Positions 8,201-10,175 of a stretch of 10,175 nucleotides of DNA are shown piece by piece. The notes under the pieces were generated by a model, which saw only the letters and a list, made by a program, of their open reading frames with translations, was not told the origin of the DNA and made no database searches. The DNA comes from Verrucomicrobiota bacterium. Lineage in GTDB: Bacteria > Verrucomicrobiota > Verrucomicrobiia > Opitutales > Opitutaceae. The translations under genes and the position numbers were made by a program. Location of the stretch: the NCBI GenBank assembly GCA_023430825.1, contig JAEYYL010000379.1, positions 1-10,175 of the forward strand. The letters are read 5' to 3'. The stretch's first letter is position 1; every line of letters starts with the position of its first letter.

Positions 8201-10175
8201 CCGGCGTCGGACGCGCCTCCGGGCGACGACTACGTAGCGCCGCGCGATGCGCTCGAGGCGGAGCTGGCAGCGGTGTTCGCCGAGGTGCTCGGGCTGGCGA
8301 GGGTGGGGATCGAGGATGACTTTATCGGACTCGGCGGCCATTCGCTGCGGGTGGTGAGGCTCGTTTCGCTGCTCCAGCGGGACCATGGCATCGCGGTGAA
8401 GGTGCGCACGGTGTTCGAGACGCGCACGGTCGCGGCGCTGGCGGCGCACCTTCGGGCGGATCGCGGTGCGGCACACGAGTCGATCGGGCGCGCGGGCGAC
8501 CGACCGGATTATCCGGTGACCTCGGCGCAGCGGCGGCTCTATGCGATTCAGCAGACCGATTCGACCGGCGTCGCCTACAACATGCCGTCCGGCTTCTGGC
8601 TCTACGGCGCGGTCGACGAGGCGAAAATTCGCTCGGCGCTGCGCAGCCTGATCGAGCGGCATTCCATTTTGCGCACGGTGTATGCCGTCCACGCCGGCGA
8701 GATCCGGCAGCGAATCCTGCACGACCCGGCGTTGCCGTTGGAGGTGGTCGACACTTGCGGCGAACGCGCCGACGGGACGATCCCGGAATTCGTGCGGCGC
8801 TTCGACTTGAACGCGGAGTGCCCGATCCGCGTGCGGCTCACGAAACTGGATGTCGATCACGCGTTGCTGCAGTTCGACCTGCATCACATCGCGGCGGATG
8901 GCGGCTGTTACTCGCAGCTGCTCGGAGAATTTTTCGCGGCGTATCGCGGGGAGGTGCGTCCGGCGGAGGGGCTGCGCTACGTGGATTACGCGACCTGGCG
9001 GACCGAGGGGGCGGGCGCTGCGGAGTTCCGCGCGCATGCGGACTACTGGATGAAAATGTATGCGGAACCGCCGGCGGTGCTGGAGCTGCCGACGGATTTT
9101 CGCCGGCCGGTGCTGCGGAGCTATCGAGGTAATCACGTCACCTTTCAGTTGCCCGCCACGTTGACCGCGCGCCTCGACCGCCTCGCGAGGCGTGAACAGG
9201 AAACGTTTCACGTGCTGATGCTGTCCCTGTGGAAACTGCTGGTTGCGCGGATCTCCGGCGCCGAGGACGTCAGCGTCGGCATCGCCGCGTCGGAGCGCGA
9301 TCGCGCCGAGCTGCAGGGTTTCGCCGGGATGTTCGTTTCCACCTTGGCGCTGCGCAGCCGTCCGGTGGAGACGAAGACGTTTGCGGAGTTTCTGGCGCAG
9401 GTCGGTGAGGCGGTGGCCGAGGGCCTCAGTCACCAGGCGTATCCGTTCGAGGAACTCGTCGACGGGTTGGGACTGGAACCGCAGCCGGGGCGTAATCCGA
9501 TTTTCGATACGATGTTCGCGTTGCAGGAGCGCGAGATGTTCGAGCACGACGGCCAATCCTACCTCGGGGCGATGCGCCGCACCGCGCGACCTCTGGCGGG
9601 GCCAGGAACGCCGACGGCGGATCTCGCGGAGGTCCATGACCTCGGCGACCTTCGGGCCGAGGCCATTTCGACAGTGGTCAGCACGTCGAAGTTCGACCTG
9701 ACGCTTTATGTGCGGCGCAGCGGCGACGCGATCGAGTGCGATCTGGAATACGCCGAAGAGCTGTTCGCGCCGGAGACGGTGGCGGCGTTGGGGAGGCGGT
9801 ATGCGCTGCTGGCGGAGCAGGTCGTCGACAATCCCGAGGTGAAGCTCGGCGAGGTGCAACTGGTCGAAGCGGAGGAACGCGAGCGGATCGAGCGGTGGAG
9901 CCGCGGAGCGGCGCGCGACGGGCAGACGGGTGGCATTGTGGACTATTTCCGGGCGCAGGTGGCGGCGACGCCGCAGGCGATCGCGCTGAGCTGGGCGGGC
10001 GGGGAACTGACTTACGCGGAGTTGGACGCGCGCAGCGAAGCGCTGGCAATGTATCTGGTGAGTGAATACGGCATCGAACGCGGTGCGAGCGTGCCGGTGG
10101 TGGCGGAGCGGCGGGCGGAGACGGTGATCGGGATGCTGGCGATCCTGAAGGCCGGAGGTGGGTATCTGCCGCTCG
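5276..10175 (+). CDS. Nonribosomal peptide synthetase, partial (C-A-T-C-A...), 3' end outside window
   Basis: An open frame of at least 1633 residues, without a stop, continues past the window. Domains (residues from GTG 5276) are: condensation about 29-462 with HHIAADG at 152-158; adenylation about 479-975 with YTSGSTGRPKG at 627-637, NGYGPTE, YRTGD and NGKVDR; carrier about 985-1058 with phosphopantetheine Ser1023 in LGGHSL; a second condensation about 1078-1533 with HHIAADG at 1203-1209; and the start of a second adenylation domain, cut after its LAILKAGG motif. The first adenylation pocket reads D672 A673 F676 W715 L739 G741 G765 T773 F774 K969, which predicts valine or a similar branched residue. 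No in-frame ATG exists between the preceding stop (5183) and the first condensation motif. GTG 5276 has an imperfect GGCGG eight bases upstream; GTG 5306 and TTG 5243 are alternatives. The protein opens with a condensation domain, so its first donor (an acyl group, or an aminoacyl or peptidyl group from another protein) must come from elsewhere. No terminator-like structure separates it from the YcaO gene 132 bases upstream. Confidence 0.95.
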   Translation, partial: MKTRSTPFFSVKPISPTLPPPAGDSTLHPVTDAQRRLFAIQQADPTSVAYNLPVAFRVTGPVDATALREALRAVMQRYSVLRTRYRAIDGDVRQEVLACFEPEFDDAASGGAALDEELASLVRPFDLERQCPIRVQLRRLGPTEALLHVDVHHIAADGGCHAAICEDLLRAWGGEPLAPERVALAEFARSRATAAASGEGETNLRYWQDQFEGFAPTAELPIDFPRPGRRTHRAGVGRFAVAPEETVRLRALAAAEGVSLHSLLLAVWKVLIMRLTDATMLSVGIVVSPRREARWQDLAGMLANTLPLCSRPRPDASFRAFLGDVHRRVQSGVAHQEFPLETLIERLGLADAGHRTPLLDTMFAYRGERFNYGDEVYFRAPREVGAARVTAVPVPCNGAKFDLTLYVRAVDGALAGTIEYAEELFTPETVAALGRRYVRLAAQVVRDADAKLGEMELLDMEERIRIERWSRGAVRGEQTGGIADYFRAQVAATPRATALSWAGGELTYAELDERSEALAWYLVNEYKIARGMSVPVVAERRPETVVAMLAILKAGGAYLPLDPDYPAERLGFMLGESGSDCVLACGGGPAWADGKRCVDLLAGEYRTASRGGALPAVDGRDLAYVIYTSGSTGRPKGVLVEQRSVVRLAIDADYVDLSRGRCVLQTGSLSFDASTFEVWGSLLNGLELRLVAEDVLLDPAALKREVAARAVSHLWLTAGLFNQVVDADPSVFLGVNEVLVGGDVVSARHVGQAQRACPDTHFINGYGPTENTTFSVCGRIDPAVNGAVPLGQPIAGSTAWVLDRQRRLCPIGVAGELYVGGRGVARGYLNRPELTAEKFLADPFGDDADGMLYRTGDRAKWRSDGRVEFLGRWDEQVKIRGYRVELGEIESALRGQSTVQEAVVVARGAGEDDKQLVAYVVPQSEIGGAGDFGVDEKTLIAGLAMQLPKHLLPSRIVMLRALPLTANGKVDRRALPASDAPPGDDYVAPRDALEAELAAVFAEVLGLARVGIEDDFIGLGGHSLRVVRLVSLLQRDHGIAVKVRTVFETRTVAALAAHLRADRGAAHESIGRAGDRPDYPVTSAQRRLYAIQQTDSTGVAYNMPSGFWLYGAVDEAKIRSALRSLIERHSILRTVYAVHAGEIRQRILHDPALPLEVVDTCGERADGTIPEFVRRFDLNAECPIRVRLTKLDVDHALLQFDLHHIAADGGCYSQLLGEFFAAYRGEVRPAEGLRYVDYATWRTEGAGAAEFRAHADYWMKMYAEPPAVLELPTDFRRPVLRSYRGNHVTFQLPATLTARLDRLARREQETFHVLMLSLWKLLVARISGAEDVSVGIAASERDRAELQGFAGMFVSTLALRSRPVETKTFAEFLAQVGEAVAEGLSHQAYPFEELVDGLGLEPQPGRNPIFDTMFALQEREMFEHDGQSYLGAMRRTARPLAGPGTPTADLAEVHDLGDLRAEAISTVVSTSKFDLTLYVRRSGDAIECDLEYAEELFAPETVAALGRRYALLAEQVVDNPEVKLGEVQLVEAEERERIERWSRGAARDGQTGGIVDYFRAQVAATPQAIALSWAGGELTYAELDARSEALAMYLVSEYGIERGASVPVVAERRAETVIGMLAILKAGGGYLPL
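5357..6660 (+). other. Condensation domain 1 of the NRPS
   Basis: It opens with TDAQRRLFAIQQ and AYNLP, the family's first motif, and carries an intact HHIAADG active site at 5729-5749, so it should be catalytically competent. It also shows YWQDQF and the late KFDLTLYV motif. The sequence resembles ordinary L-to-L condensation domains, but by position it is the first domain of this protein. A starter type that accepts a fatty acyl group cannot be excluded without a phylogeny. Confidence 0.85.
6475..6959 (+). repeat. Intragenic repeat, copy 1 (end of C1 to start of A1)
   Basis: This segment pairs with 9691-10175 at a constant offset of 3216 bases (1072 codons) with no net insertion or deletion at the three points checked. 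Hand comparison of 6651-6940 gave 47 mismatches in 290 positions, about 84% identity, with several perfectly matching runs. It codes for the end of a condensation domain, the linker and the start of an adenylation domain. Confidence 0.8.
6710..8200 (+). other. Adenylation domain 1, predicted to activate valine
   Basis: All core motifs are present in order: LTYAELD, LAILKAGGAYLPLDPDYP, YTSGSTGRPKG (7154-7186), FDASTFEVW, NGYGPTENTT, GELYVGGRGVARGYL, YRTGDRAKW, VKIRGYRVELGEIE and NGKVDRRAL. The specificity residues, placed by aligning to the gramicidin synthetase A pocket from memory, read DAFWLGGTFK. The classical valine code is DAFWIGGTFK, so only the Ile at position 299 is changed, to Leu. 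The W at position 278 depends on placing a three-residue gap; its agreement with the known code supports that placement. Confidence 0.8.
8228..8450 (+). other. Peptidyl carrier (thiolation) domain 1
   Basis: It contains DDFIGLGGHSLRVVRLVSLL, with the phosphopantetheine-bearing serine at codon 8342-8344. It follows the adenylation domain directly and holds the activated amino acid for the next condensation domain. No epimerisation domain lies between it and the second condensation domain, so no conversion to the D form is expected at this step. Confidence 0.9.
8508..9876 (+). other. Condensation domain 2 of the NRPS
   Basis: It opens with TSAQRRLYAIQQ and AYNMP and has an intact HHIAADG at 8882-8902. 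The distance from that active site to the late KFDLTLYV motif is 63 bases (21 residues) longer than in the first condensation domain. The extra length lies in a Pro/Ala/Thr-rich stretch at about 9565-9680. It should join the valine-like residue of module 1 to the residue chosen by the second adenylation domain. Confidence 0.85.
9691..10175 (+). repeat. Intragenic repeat, copy 2 (end of C2 to start of A2)
   Basis: This is the second copy of the segment at 6475-6959. The window ends inside it, so the repeat may extend further into the second adenylation domain. High similarity around the condensation/adenylation boundary is what module duplication or recombination between modules leaves behind. 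Confidence 0.8.
9932..10175 (+). other. Adenylation domain 2, N-terminal fragment only
   Basis: Only the first two core motifs are inside the window: LTYAELDARSEALA and LAILKAGGGYLPL. The pocket residues lie beyond the edge, so no substrate can be predicted. The fragment is very similar at the DNA level to the start of adenylation domain 1. Confidence 0.85.

Noticed and set aside
5288..9859. Three long minus-strand frames (5288-6337, 6488-8125, 8198-9859) opposite the NRPS.
   Set aside because: They are Arg, His and Pro-rich low-complexity translations and overlap fully with well-supported NRPS domains. They show no start signals or domains.
1..10175. tRNA or rRNA genes, CRISPR arrays and insertion sequences.
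   Set aside because: No cloverleaf or rRNA-like stretches, regularly spaced short repeats, transposase motifs or terminal inverted repeats were seen on either strand.

Overview
The window is very G+C-rich bacterial DNA, visually about two thirds G+C, with long accidental open frames on both strands. It holds four genes in two divergent blocks. The organism is inferred, not proven: the secreted propeller/Y_Y_Y hybrid histidine kinase and the overall composition fit a high-GC verrucomicrobium of the Opitutaceae type, but no rRNA or other marker gene is present to confirm this.

Left block, minus strand (131-3931): one large hybrid sensor kinase. It has a signal peptide, a long beta-propeller-like sensor region, a Y_Y_Y-like domain, one membrane helix, HisKA, HATPase, a receiver and a C-terminal Hpt domain. 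A strong hairpin lies downstream of its stop at the left edge of the window (1-36).

Divergent intergenic region (3932-4072): 141 bp that should hold the promoters for both blocks. It contains a 6-bp-arm inverted repeat, TACTGA-N4-TCAGTA (3987-4002), which is a candidate operator.

Right block, plus strand (4073 to the window end): a 55-residue peptide with a signal- or leader-like N-terminus and a Cys/Thr/Ser-rich tail; a YcaO-family protein of 295 residues starting 15 bp after it; and, after 132 bp, a large nonribosomal peptide synthetase (NRPS) that runs out of the window with the visible order C-A-T-C-A(partial). The first adenylation domain reads as the ten-residue code DAFWLGGTFK, one conservative change from the classical valine code DAFWIGGTFK.

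The combination is the point of interest. A possible ribosomal precursor peptide, a YcaO enzyme (the family that makes azolines, thioamides and amidines on peptide backbones) and an NRPS lie in the same orientation, beside a divergent sensor kinase. This could be a mixed ribosomal/nonribosomal natural-product locus. The YcaO also departs from the family at several motif positions and has no visible partner protein, so its activity cannot be assumed. The two NRPS modules share an approximately 485-bp segment at the C/A boundary with about 84% nucleotide identity in the part compared by hand, which points to module duplication or gene conversion.
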